Shown here: positions 1 through 7,297 of the stretch, one piece after another
Numbering within the stretch: the stretch's first letter is position 1
Layout of the letters: the number at the start of each line of letters is the position of its first letter
Source: Nitrososphaerota archaeon
Lineage (GTDB): Archaea > Thermoproteota > Nitrososphaeria > Conexivisphaerales > DTJL01
Assembly: GCA_021324115.1 (NCBI GenBank)
Contig: JAJPJS010000017.1
Coordinates: 1 to 36,088, forward strand
Direction of reading: 5' to 3'
Length of the DNA stretch: 36,088 bases
The notes under the pieces: generated by a model
Told to the model about the DNA's origin: nothing
The model's input: the letters and a program-made list of their open reading frames with translations, nothing else
The model's database searches: none
Translations under genes and position numbers: made by a program

Positions 1-98
1 AGGCTGAGGGCACCCCTCCTCCCGCCGTACTTTTCCTTTACTATCTTCCTGACCTCCTTCGCGAGGTCATCGTCCACCCTGACCAGAATCTGAGCCAT
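1..98 (-). CDS. Ribbon-helix-helix antitoxin-like protein, partial
   Basis: The gene runs off the left edge, so only its first 32 or so codons are visible. The translation begins MAQILVRVDDDLAKEV and continues with a basic stretch ending KEKYGGRRGALS. A short beta strand with alternating hydrophobics, then an amphipathic helix and a glycine/arginine turn, is typical of the small archaeal CopG/VapB-like ribbon-helix-helix proteins that often repress a PIN-domain toxin. A TATA-like box (GGTTTATC on the minus strand, 123-130) is centred 28 nt from the ATG, so a leaderless transcript is likely. The toxin partner, if any, would lie beyond the window. The fold assignment is from pattern only. Confidence 0.6.
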   Translation of the reverse strand, partial: MAQILVRVDDDLAKEVRKIVKEKYGGRRGALS

Positions 99-640
99 AT
101 CTTAAGAGTTCATAGCATATCAGATAAACCTTGTGCTGGGCAGCGCGCCACCAACCAGGCCCTGCGAAGCAGTTAACTAGGACACACTTCATCGTATTCA
201 TAACCTGAATCCGGAACAGAACAAATCTCTTGTCAGAAACCATTTCCGGCTCATCTCTGAGGGTGATGCAAAGGGCGCAGCATCCCTCTATTCCACCCAC
301 GCTCTGAACCACGGCCGCGAAGTTAGGAAGGAAGACATCTTCGCCATTCTTCAGAGCCTCGTCGGATTGTTGGTTTCTACACTTCACTCTAATCCTTCTG
401 TTCAAACCGTTTTGGGGCGCGACGAACATCCGCGCAGGATTCGGTGGTTTGATAGCTCCCAGAAAAACGCAGATCTCTCAAGCCGTTCTCCTTTCCCTTG
501 CATTCCAGCCTCCTGAGACCTCTGCGGTGGGTCACAAAGAAATCACTGTGTCCTCTGGGTTCCTTTATCGTATTTTCATCCGGCACGGAAAGGCCGCGGC
601 AATGAATCCCTCGCCAATTACCAGCCTTGGACACAAAAGG
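99..640. other. Intergenic region without a supportable gene
   Basis: About 540 bases separate the antitoxin-like gene from the promoter of the STAND ATPase. Minus-strand reading frames of 120 and 81 codons cross it, but they lack recognisable domains, have no convincing promoter, and one runs over the antitoxin gene. I see no RNA gene here. It may be decayed accessory DNA. Confidence 0.5.
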
Positions 641-683
641 AACCTTTATTACTTTAGGGGGTTAAGTACTTATGGGGGTTAAG
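641..683 (+). promoter_or_regulatory. Promoter and palindromic repeat upstream of STAND ATPase
   Basis: AACC followed by TTTATTA (641-651) resembles a BRE/TATA element. Immediately downstream are two 17-nt-spaced copies of GGGGGTTAAG (657-666 and 674-683). The first continues into the perfect palindrome TAAGTACTTA (663-672). The expected transcription start falls inside these repeats, so a protein bound there would block the promoter. Confidence 0.5.
655..674. repeat. Left copy of 20-bp repeat flanking the STAND ATPase
   Basis: TAGGGGGTTAAGTACTTATG matches the segment at 1765-1784 in 18 of 20 positions and in the same orientation. The core is a palindrome. The two copies bracket exactly one gene. 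Confidence 0.6.
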
Positions 684-693
684 CAGGAAGCCG

Positions 694-1767
694 ATGCTCT
701 TCGACCTGAATCCCAAGGAATCGCCGAATGAGCTCTTTGGAAGAGAAGAGGAGTTGGACGAGCTTGTCAGACTCCTCAGGGCCAGGAGGTGGGTCGCCGT
801 CCTCGGCCCTAGGATGGTGGGCAAGACGAGCCTGGTCAAGGTGGCGAACACGAGGATAGACCAGAACGCTGTATATCTGAACCTCTGGGGGGTCAAAGGC
901 ACGCAGGGGCTGCTCAGCGCCCTGGTGCACGGCCTGAACTCCTCGAAGAGCCTGTTGCAGAAGGTCAGGGATGGCGTCGAGAGGGTTGAAGGTCTCTCCG
1001 TCGGCCCTGGCGGTGTCTCGGTGGCCGCGCCAAAGAAGCCTCTGAGAACCATGTGGGACCTGCTCAACATGATAGGCAAGCAGAAGGGGAATTACGTAAT
1101 TGAGCTAGACGAGGTCCAGGAACTCGCAGTAATCTCAGGCCACCTACTCAAGATGCTCGCCAATATCTTCAACACCTATTCAAACATGACCTTCGTCTTT
1201 ACCGGCTCAATCTTTGGTCTGATGAAGACGCTGATCGAGCCGAAATCGTCGTCTCCGCTCTACGGCAGGTCTCCGGCCAAGCTCTACCTCCGCCCCTTCG
1301 AGAAGACGAAGGCGGTTGGCTTCCTGAATAAAGGCTTCAAGGAGTACGGCATCAAAGTCCCTCATGATGGAATAACGGACGCCATAGAAGAAAGGCTGGA
1401 TGGGATACCTGGCTGGCTGGCGCTCTACGGGAACAATGTGGCAGTCAGGAAGATGTCATTCGAGAAGGCGCTGAGCGATACGGTCTCCGAGGGACTGAAG
1501 ATAGTGAGGGAGGAACTCGAACACTTCCTCGAAGGCAGGGACAGGTCAGCCTACCTCGCCGCCTTGAAGGCCGCCGCGACCTCTGCCCGATGGGGCGAAC
1601 TCAAGGGCGCGATGGAGGCGAGGAGGCAATTGCCGGTGAACGATGCAACCGTGTACAACGTTCTTGAGAGTTTGAAAGCGTCGATGCTGATAGACGAGCA
1701 GGAAAAGGTCTACAGGGTCAATGACCCTATGCTTCGGACGTTGCTCTTGACCGCCAAGATAAGGTAG
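694..1767 (+). CDS. Archaeal STAND-type ATPase (Arch_ATPase family)
   Basis: A 357-residue P-loop ATPase of the archaeal family typified by many Sulfolobus and Pyrococcus paralogues. Near the N-terminus is the family's FGREEELDEL motif. Walker A is at about residues 38-46 (GPRMVGKTS), Walker B is VIELDE (D139/E140), and FVFTGS near 168 fits sensor 1. The C-terminal 90 residues look like a winged helix (DATVYNVLESLKASMLI). Proteins of this family are poorly characterised; they are usually accessory and often lie on mobile or defence-related DNA. The gene is bracketed by copies of a palindromic repeat, and its stop codon lies inside the right copy. The DNA-binding C-terminus suggests it could bind its own flanking repeats, but that is inference. 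Confidence 0.85.
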   Translation: MLFDLNPKESPNELFGREEELDELVRLLRARRWVAVLGPRMVGKTSLVKVANTRIDQNAVYLNLWGVKGTQGLLSALVHGLNSSKSLLQKVRDGVERVEGLSVGPGGVSVAAPKKPLRTMWDLLNMIGKQKGNYVIELDEVQELAVISGHLLKMLANIFNTYSNMTFVFTGSIFGLMKTLIEPKSSSPLYGRSPAKLYLRPFEKTKAVGFLNKGFKEYGIKVPHDGITDAIEERLDGIPGWLALYGNNVAVRKMSFEKALSDTVSEGLKIVREELEHFLEGRDRSAYLAALKAAATSARWGELKGAMEARRQLPVNDATVYNVLESLKASMLIDEQEKVYRVNDPMLRTLLLTAKIR

Positions 1768-1784
1768 GGGGTTAAGTGCTTAAG
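1765..1784. repeat. Right copy of 20-bp repeat flanking the STAND ATPase
   Basis: TAGGGGGTTAAGTGCTTAAG starts with the stop codon of the ATPase gene and matches 655-674 at 18 of 20 positions. It contains the near-palindrome TTAAGTGCTTAA. A further GGGTCAACCC follows at 1784-1793. Confidence 0.6.
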
Positions 1785-2009
1785 GGTCAACCCATAAGCC
1801 TACCGCTCATGAGCCTCGGGCACCCGGTTCGCAGTCGCAGTGGATGACGGAGGATGCAAGAAAGGATGGTGCGCGAGTTTCCGTACAGCCTTGGATACTC
1901 GGCGATTTGAGTGTCTCGCGAAGCACGGCCGACACACATTTAGTACGAATCCCACCGGGACCGTGCTTATCTGAGTTCTTTGATTTTGGTTTAATATACG
2001 ATATAAGTT
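1785..2009. other. Intergenic, no gene seen
   Basis: No domain-bearing reading frame is visible. The AT-rich stretch 1990-2006 (TTTAATATACGATATAA) just before the next feature is promoter-like. Confidence 0.4.
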
Positions 2010-2255
2010 ATGGACGCTCAGCAAGTTCGACCATTGGCTGAGTTCTATGATGCAATCAGATCGCCTGTTACCAAGAACAGATACAAGTCAAGGTTCATAC
2101 TGTTTCCGAATTATCTAGCACAAAGAAAGGAGACACCAAGTGCCAATTCGGAACATCCAATCAGTGGTGTGGGAGCCCGCTTCTGGCAACTACAACCGCA
2201 TGCTGTCAACTCCGGAATTCACCCTCTCTGTGGTGAATCTATTTTGGAAATCTAA
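2010..2255 (+). pseudogene. Possible tyrosine recombinase N-terminal remnant
   Basis: The first 40 or so residues (FYDAIRSPVTKNRYKSRF then LFPNYL) resemble the SAM-like core-binding domain at the N-terminus of archaeal XerC/D-type integrases, where helices of the form 'AxxSPxTKxxYxxRLxxFxxYL' are usual. After residue 40 the translation loses this character and ends at 81 residues. No catalytic domain (R..HxxR..Y) follows in any frame I can read. I interpret it as a truncated or decayed integrase gene. It may also be a chance frame, since the similarity is short. Confidence 0.4.
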
Positions 2256-2643
2256 TGTTCAGAAGTTCTCTTAGTTTGGCCTTCAAGCAATACTAGTTTG
2301 ATTTTGGAGCTTCTGTTCAGATCTTCCTCGTCACAGCATCCATCGAAAACATATTGTATGACGAATCTATAGGGAGTTGAATTACTACCAACGGAAAAGC
2401 AAGCTGTTTTGGTTCGTTCGCATCCTTCGGGGCCGTCAGGGTCATCTTACCCTGCAGGTCAGATTTTGACCCTTGTTCTTGGATACGATCCCCGCGGAAA
2501 TCTAGAACATGTTCAATGTTGGGGGTTTCACGAGATCGACAGATGTGATGCAAGGCGGTGCAATGGGTGAAGAAATATATGTACATCTGGACCAATGAAT
2601 AGACAGCTGGTATGAAGGACTTTCGGAACGGGGTCTGTTCTCG
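2256..2643. other. Intergenic, no gene seen
   Basis: Overlapping short frames on both strands lack domains, and none has a promoter-like element at the right distance. I see nothing that can be supported. Confidence 0.4.
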
Positions 2644-2682
2644 GTTCGCGAACACATGTTCGGTTGATTAGGACTATATAAT
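2644..2682 (+). promoter_or_regulatory. Promoter with overlapping palindromes upstream of secreted protein
   Basis: The TATA-like CTATATAAT lies at 2674-2682. Directly upstream are the perfect palindrome GTTCGCGAAC (2644-2653) and, overlapping it, CGAACA-CA-TGTTCG (2649-2662). The ATG is about 40 nt downstream, leaving a short leader. Confidence 0.5.
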
Positions 2683-2721
2683 GCAGTCTCGTGAGTAACA
2701 CTGGTTGGGAGAATTTAGTCC

Positions 2722-3384
2722 ATGAAAAGCAAAAGACTGATACTTTCATCTGTTGGCATTGTTGTTCTTGCCTTGATGGTGATTTTACTCTATTCATTCA
2801 ACATTTCAAACACGATTTCACCGTACCCCAGCCAGTTCCCAAACACCTCACTGGGCTTATCGTCTGTACAAAGCTTGAAACTCTCGATTCATCTTAACAC
2901 TACTGATCTGGTAAATGGCCAGAGCATTTCCGTAACCGTCAAGGAATACAACGTGCTTGCGACATCAATTACAGTTTCTGCTTCCAACAACTGGACAATC
3001 AGGGGGTTGTCTGTTGGTCCTTGTGGCACGCTTAACTACCCCTTTGGGTTCGGCATCGCAAAGGGATACTTTACATCCTCAAACATAACCTCTGCCAAAG
3101 TTCTTGACCTTTACAATCCTGGTGCTTTTAACTGTCCGATGATTTTGAGCAAGATCAATTCATTTTTATTTCAGCCGAATGGCGATAATGCAACAGTGTA
3201 CGGTAGTTGTAATCCAAATCCTTGCCTTACTGAAGCAGCAACAGCTTCGCAGTCCTTCAGCGGGTATTGGGAGACCACCCCGTTTGGGACCACATTCAAC
3301 AACTTTCAGCCTGGTGTATACACAGTTATTGCAGGAGACGAGTGGGGCACCACAGTGATACTCCATTTTGTAGTAACATCATGA
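2722..3384 (+). CDS. Secreted or membrane-anchored protein of unknown function
   Basis: A 220-residue protein with basic residues then a hydrophobic segment (about residues 7-27), consistent with an uncleaved signal anchor or signal peptide. The rest has no further membrane segment. It is rich in Ser/Thr/Asn with several N-glycosylation sequons (NIS, NTS, NTT, NWT, NIT), and has cysteines that could pair (PCGTLNYP, FNCPM, GSCNPNPCL). The middle part (LVNGQSISVTVKEYN) reads like a beta-sandwich, as in archaeal extracellular proteins. I do not recognise the family. Upstream palindromes suggest regulated expression. It may be surface cargo of the preceding accessory region. Confidence 0.7.
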   Translation: MKSKRLILSSVGIVVLALMVILLYSFNISNTISPYPSQFPNTSLGLSSVQSLKLSIHLNTTDLVNGQSISVTVKEYNVLATSITVSASNNWTIRGLSVGPCGTLNYPFGFGIAKGYFTSSNITSAKVLDLYNPGAFNCPMILSKINSFLFQPNGDNATVYGSCNPNPCLTEAATASQSFSGYWETTPFGTTFNNFQPGVYTVIAGDEWGTTVILHFVVTS

Positions 3385-3581
3385 TTTTATCGACCGATAA
3401 AGGGTCAATCGAGTCCCGAGGGGCCTAACTTACGAAGTTATTATCGTCTGCGGTTGATTCACCCACTGATAGTATCACCTGTTTTGTTGTCATATATCTT
3501 ATGTAATTATGAGCAACGCACAGCTATGATGTGATTATTCGTTCACGGAAATTAGCAGTCTTACGGGGACCTATTTGGCCG

Positions 3582-4049
3582 CTATCTTACAATCAGCACC
3601 GAACAGTGTGCATGTGTTGCCACACCTGTGGAAACACTTCCAAGGAGGGCCCTTTTCAGGTTCCCCATTCCGCGAGTCCCTAGGACGATAAGGTCGGCAC
3701 CTTGTCTTTCCGCATAGTCCACGATAGCCTGCACCACGGAGCGGGAATCCGTCAGTACACTGCCATCTGCCTCAAGCCCAGAATCCTTGGCCATCTTGAC
3801 AACATTGTCCACCAGAGACTGTGCATTAGCCCTGGATTCGGTGTATATCTGGTCCAAGGCCTGAGGTGCCACGTTACCCCCGATCAGAAGGTAATCAGGA
3901 ACGGTCATGACCGTCACCGGAAATATACGCGCCCCGTTTTTCCTTCCCAAGTTTACAGCCGCGGCTGCGGCTCGCAGTGAGAACTCGGAGCCATCCACTG
4001 CGACCACAATACGCCTGTAGACACCCGGGGATCCGGGAGTGCTAGACAT
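3582..4049 (-). CDS. Universal stress protein (UspA family)
   Basis: A 155-residue single-domain Usp. The first strand is RRIVVAVDGSEFS; the C-terminal nucleotide-binding signature GTRGMGNLKRALLGSVS fits G-x2-G-x9-G-[ST], so this is the ATP-binding subclass. I choose the ATG at 4049 over an upstream GTG (4061) because GGTGA lies at Shine-Dalgarno distance and the core domain begins soon after. It lies 66 nt downstream of a small gene on the same strand and may be cotranscribed with it. Usp proteins are cytoplasmic and linked to stress and energy status; the exact role cannot be read from sequence. Confidence 0.88.
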   Translation of the reverse strand: MSSTPGSPGVYRRIVVAVDGSEFSLRAAAAAVNLGRKNGARIFPVTVMTVPDYLLIGGNVAPQALDQIYTESRANAQSLVDNVVKMAKDSGLEADGSVLTDSRSVVQAIVDYAERQGADLIVLGTRGMGNLKRALLGSVSTGVATHAHCSVLIVR

Positions 4050-4115
4050 CCGACTCACCACTTGGCTTTGCGTGCAAGCAGGCTGTTGCAGGCATGTTTT
4101 TCACCAGAAAACCCT

Positions 4116-4412
4116 CTATGAGATGTTGTACTTCGTCGCCAATTCCTTTGCCTTCTCGGCTATGACGTTCCACTGCCATCTTGAGACGCTCATCCTGCAC
4201 AGGTCTACCTTCCACTCTCCCTTTCTTTTCTGCCATCTATACAGCCTGAGGTCCCTGCTTCCCTGCCCCTCGACGGCAACGATTGCTATTATCAGATTTT
4301 CGCTCCTATAAATATCATATCCTTCAAGAACCTTGTACTGGTCCGAGACAGGATACTGTTTTTCTTCGGGCAATTCGATCGAACACCGTTTATCTTCATT
4401 GTAATTAACCAT
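4116..4412 (-). CDS. Small conserved-looking protein of unknown function
   Basis: A 98-residue protein with no membrane segment. The N-terminus looks like beta strands (YKVLEGYDIYRSENLIIAIV); the C-terminal half has several Trp and basic residues (RLYRWQKRKGEWKVD, then SRWQWNVIAEKAKELATKY), ending in a helix. I do not recognise a named family. It precedes uspA on the same strand and is divergent from the peroxiredoxin gene, with about 60 nt between the start codons, so a shared stress regulon is plausible. Codon pattern and composition look genuinely coding. Confidence 0.6.
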   Translation of the reverse strand: MVNYNEDKRCSIELPEEKQYPVSDQYKVLEGYDIYRSENLIIAIVAVEGQGSRDLRLYRWQKRKGEWKVDLCRMSVSRWQWNVIAEKAKELATKYNIS

Positions 4413-4423
4413 TATGGCAAACT

Positions 4424-4450
4424 GGATATAGATTGGAAGTATTCTTATAC
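4424..4450. promoter_or_regulatory. Divergent promoter region, unknown gene / peroxiredoxin
   Basis: TTCTTATAC (4442-4450) is centred 25 nt before the peroxiredoxin ATG at 4472. On the opposite strand an AT-rich stretch over the same bases can serve the 98-residue gene starting at 4412. The two promoters overlap. Confidence 0.5.
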
Positions 4451-4471
4451 GGGTGCGTAAAAATCACACAT

Positions 4472-4930
4472 ATGCCTCTCAACATAGGCGACGTTGCGCC
4501 GGAATTCAGTGCTCAGGCAGACGATGGCAAGCAAGTCTCTCTGTCCGAGTTGCTGGCCAAAGGAAATGTTGTGCTTTACTTCTATCCGAAGGATGAAACA
4601 AGGGGTTGTACGACCGAAGCATGCGAATTCAGGGACAGGTGGTCTGAAGTTACCCAACTAGGAGCGACCGTCGTCGGGGTTAGCTCCGATGATGTCAATT
4701 CGCACTCCAGATTCAAGGCGCACCACGGCCTTCAATTCATCCTGCTTACGGATGTCGGGTCTCAGATCAGAAAGCTTTACAGGGCGACCGGTCTATTGAT
4801 TCCACCGAGAATCACATACGTAATAGATAGAACAGGAAAAATCAGACATGTCTACAACTCGCAGCTGGCTCCGAAGGAGCATGTCGACCAGGCGATCTTG
4901 GCTCTGTCCAGAATTAAAACCGAAAAATGA
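4472..4930 (+). CDS. bcp: Peroxiredoxin, PrxQ/BCP type
   Basis: A 152-residue thiol peroxidase that reduces hydrogen peroxide and alkyl hydroperoxides. The fold begins with IGDVAPEFSAQADDGK. The active site is FYPKDETRGCTTEACEFRD, with peroxidatic Cys46 and a second Cys51 five residues on, the arrangement of two-Cys PrxQ/BCP proteins that form an intramolecular disulfide. The usual proline before the peroxidatic cysteine region is an arginine here (RGC rather than PGC). I choose the ATG at 4472 because it follows a TATA-like box by 25 nt; an upstream extension to 4433 would start within the promoter. The gene is convergent with the PPOX-fold gene. Confidence 0.9.
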   Translation: MPLNIGDVAPEFSAQADDGKQVSLSELLAKGNVVLYFYPKDETRGCTTEACEFRDRWSEVTQLGATVVGVSSDDVNSHSRFKAHHGLQFILLTDVGSQIRKLYRATGLLIPPRITYVIDRTGKIRHVYNSQLAPKEHVDQAILALSRIKTEK

Positions 4931-4988
4931 TACTGCTTTAAGATCCCGATACCGAGAGTCACTATGCATACCAAGCAGAATCTTTCAC

Positions 4989-5384
4989 TCATTTGCTAGA
5001 CAATATCTTCAGCGGCTCTATTTTGAGTATGACCCTTTTCTCCCCGGGCGCAAGAGGATACTTTTCCCTTCCAGTGTATTTTTTTGAGAGCTTATGTATA
5101 TGTTCTTCAGCCCCCCTCGTGGTAATATCTTTCACCTTTCCTTTGATATATACCCATTTGTAAGGATTGCTCGAGTCAGTCATGGCAATTGCAACCCTCG
5201 AATCCTTTGACGCATTTTTCACTTTTTTTCTTCCTAACGAGCTGTTAACAAGAACGTAATTATCTGCCCTATCCACCCAGACTGGGGTCACATGGGGCCA
5301 TCCGTCCTCAGAAAGTGTGGCGAGGTATCCAAAGTTCTTCCCCTCAATCATCTGTCTAGCTACTTCAGTCAGTTCTTGCTTCAT
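4989..5384 (-). CDS. PPOX-fold (pyridoxamine 5'-phosphate oxidase-like) protein
   Basis: A 131-residue split-beta-barrel flavin/F420-binding protein. Family features include GYLATLSEDGWPHVTPVWVDR near the N-terminus, a basic strand (GRKKVKNASKDSRVAIAM) and WVYIKGKV. This subgroup includes F420-dependent reductases (Rv1155-like) and FMN oxidases; the sequence alone does not settle the cofactor or substrate. The AT-rich GATATTAAATAATT on the minus strand (5408-5421) is about 28 nt upstream of the ATG. Its neighbour is a peroxiredoxin, which suits a redox role. Confidence 0.85.
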   Translation of the reverse strand: MKQELTEVARQMIEGKNFGYLATLSEDGWPHVTPVWVDRADNYVLVNSSLGRKKVKNASKDSRVAIAMTDSSNPYKWVYIKGKVKDITTRGAEEHIHKLSKKYTGREKYPLAPGEKRVILKIEPLKILSSK

Positions 5385-5421
5385 GATCGGCGGAGGCTAA
5401 AATGAATTATTTAATATCTTT

Positions 5422-5917
5422 TGTAAAAAAGCAGGTATACCACGCGAGTTTGCTCGGATCCCCTGCGTCGTTCCCCCCTACCCCTATCTACTTCCAAGGT
5501 ACGGGTTTCGGAATTGCTGTTACCTGAAAGATGCCGGGACGGACCGCCTATTTGAACCTAAGGATGGTAATCACAGTTTTACAGGGTATATTTTTCATTC
5601 CAGATTCGCGCTGGTTCTTAGTTGGATTTCGCATCTTCCTCTCGTTAAAGTAGAAGATATAGTATCTTTGTGATTTTCTCACCCCTTTGAGGAAACCAGT
5701 CCATCCCCCGCTTTATGTCGCAGCCACGGAACAGACATCTTTGAATCGCGAGCATTGCCAAGCCCCTAAGCTTACTTTTCGACTGGATTTCCAACCGAGT
5801 CTGCTAAATAACATCTTGGTCCTGTATAACCGAGTTTTGCATCTTTAAACCGGCAGAAATCATGCACTTTGTTTACAAGGAGAGGAATTTCGCCCGGAGT
5901 AGCGCCGGTTAAAAAAG
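5422..5917. other. Intergenic region, no gene seen
   Basis: About 500 bases with frequent stops in all frames. No tRNA cloverleaf, box C/D pair or long hairpin is evident by eye. It separates two minus-strand genes. Confidence 0.4.
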
Positions 5918-6823
5918 CTAGGAGGAAATCTTACTGCCGCACGTTCCGCAAAAGGAATATCCAGGCTGAATTTTGCTCCCACATCTTTCGCACTTGAGCA
6001 TAGCCACGCTCGTTGGCAGGTTAGGTGGTTCATTGTGCACTCCTGTTGAATGATACAAAAGCTGGACGCTAGCTTGGGGAAGCATTTGTATCCTTTTAGA
6101 CATCTTGAATTTTTCAATCAGTTTTGGTTCGATATTCATACTAAACAGATCGGCTCCGAGGAATGCCGGCCCTAGCATAAATAAGATGAAGCCCAGCAAC
6201 TCACCAAGTGAAAAAATCGGATTCTTGGCTGCTGAGTAGACTATTGCCGTAGCTAAAATGATCAGGAACCCCGTAAAAGTCAAAAAGCGCTTCAGTACAT
6301 TACCCGGCGTAGAAACTGTTGTACTCCTGGGGTCATAGTACCTGAGGCCCGCGTCCTCATAAATCCAGATAGGGAACAGAATAAAAGGAAGAACGGTCAT
6401 CACAAGTATGCTAAGAATGAGGGCAGTCGCAAACAGATCAACTTCAATTCTCAGTTTAAGGGTATAGGTCACCCAAACTGACAATCCAACAACTGCGGCA
6501 AGTATGCGCAGAGCTCTTCGCGGTATGTTTGGGTAGGATGCGTCCGCAAGAAAGTATAGTGGTTTTCGTTCATGATCGCCAAAGGCATTCGTCGAGTCAT
6601 GGCCGCCGTTTCTGTGGAAAACCGACTCTATCGTGAAGAAGAATGTTACCAGAGCCGCAGGCTCGAGTTTTCTGCCTATCGGAAACCAGAGAGCGACAGG
6701 AAATACAAAAATAAGAGCAGCGATTGCGCCATTTAAACCCGATAAGTAGTCATATATCAGTACAGAAGCGATCAAAAGAACTGTCGAAAACGCATACCAA
6801 CTTGCCTTGCGTACGCGTCCCAT
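5918..6823 (-). CDS. Multi-pass membrane protein with C-terminal zinc ribbon
   Basis: A 301-residue protein with about six hydrophobic segments (approximately residues 10-45, 50-66, 105-122, 128-153, 187-208, 212-235), followed by a cytoplasmic tail. The tail ends in a CxxC...CxxC zinc ribbon (CERCGSK then YSFCGTCGSK) in the last 25 residues. Zinc-ribbon tails on membrane proteins are frequent in archaea and probably mediate protein or nucleic-acid contacts. The central HRNGGHDSTNAFGDHERKPL loop is His/Asp-rich. I do not recognise the family and assign no function. The start at 6823 is the first ATG. Confidence 0.7.
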   Translation of the reverse strand: MGRVRKASWYAFSTVLLIASVLIYDYLSGLNGAIAALIFVFPVALWFPIGRKLEPAALVTFFFTIESVFHRNGGHDSTNAFGDHERKPLYFLADASYPNIPRRALRILAAVVGLSVWVTYTLKLRIEVDLFATALILSILVMTVLPFILFPIWIYEDAGLRYYDPRSTTVSTPGNVLKRFLTFTGFLIILATAIVYSAAKNPIFSLGELLGFILFMLGPAFLGADLFSMNIEPKLIEKFKMSKRIQMLPQASVQLLYHSTGVHNEPPNLPTSVAMLKCERCGSKIQPGYSFCGTCGSKISS

Positions 6824-7234
6824 GCCTTTCGTGGATCCTTGTCGGTGAGATATTACCTTTGCCTTCTATCAAGATCGTTCGCCTGCAGGTGATGAAAGAG
6901 TATGATGAACAAGCTTGGTCTGGTAAATATTAGTCCTGTATATTCAATATGAATCTGCACAGATGAAGCCTAACTCTTATGAGGAATACTGTTTTTATTC
7001 AAAGGTCCGCTCCATCGCAGATTGGATTATCATGAACACCTCGTCCGTCGACCCCAGCAGAAACTAGCCTAATCTGTCGTGAGCCTGACGCCGTTATTAC
7101 CACTCCAGTATCTGTGTGAATTTCACTGCTGGCATGTTCATTTACATTCCGAATGTGTGCCTGATCCACAAAAGCATCTAATCAAAATGGATCAAGAACA
7201 TCGGTTGCGACCTATTCGATGCAGTGGAATCAAA
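6824..7234. other. Intergenic region with possible decayed coding fragments
   Basis: No intact gene. A 34-codon plus-strand frame (6964-7068, beginning MKPNSYEEYC) follows a TATA-like GTATATTC. In another frame, bases 7180-7260 read like a short protein segment (KWIKNIGCDLFDAVE). These could be pieces of a broken gene such as a transposase, but each is too short to prove it. Confidence 0.25.
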
Positions 7235-7280
7235 CCGGCAAACTTGCCGGAAACATAGATTTAGGCATGATGTTATACTA
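7235..7280 (+). promoter_or_regulatory. Promoter and inverted repeat upstream of amidohydrolase
   Basis: CCGGCAA-AC-TTGCCGG (7235-7250) is a perfect 7-bp inverted repeat. It lies about 20 nt upstream of the TATA-like TGTTATACTAT (7270-7280), which is 18-25 nt before the ATG at 7298. This is a good candidate operator. Confidence 0.45.
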
Positions 7281-7297
7281 TCTGGTTGTCCTCTAAA

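Noticed and set aside
67-429. 120-codon minus-strand frame beside the antitoxin-like gene
   Set aside because: It overlaps the antitoxin gene and its promoter, shows no domain and has an unusual Cys/Trp-rich composition. A neighbouring 81-codon frame (389-634) is equally featureless.
4042-4236. 64-codon minus-strand frame between uspA and the 98-residue gene
   Set aside because: It lies in another frame of the 98-residue gene and uspA leader, and the composition is typical of a shadow frame.
5422-5917. Possible structural RNA gene in the gap
   Set aside because: I looked for tRNA T-loop sequence, box C/D motifs and long stems and saw none that could be supported.
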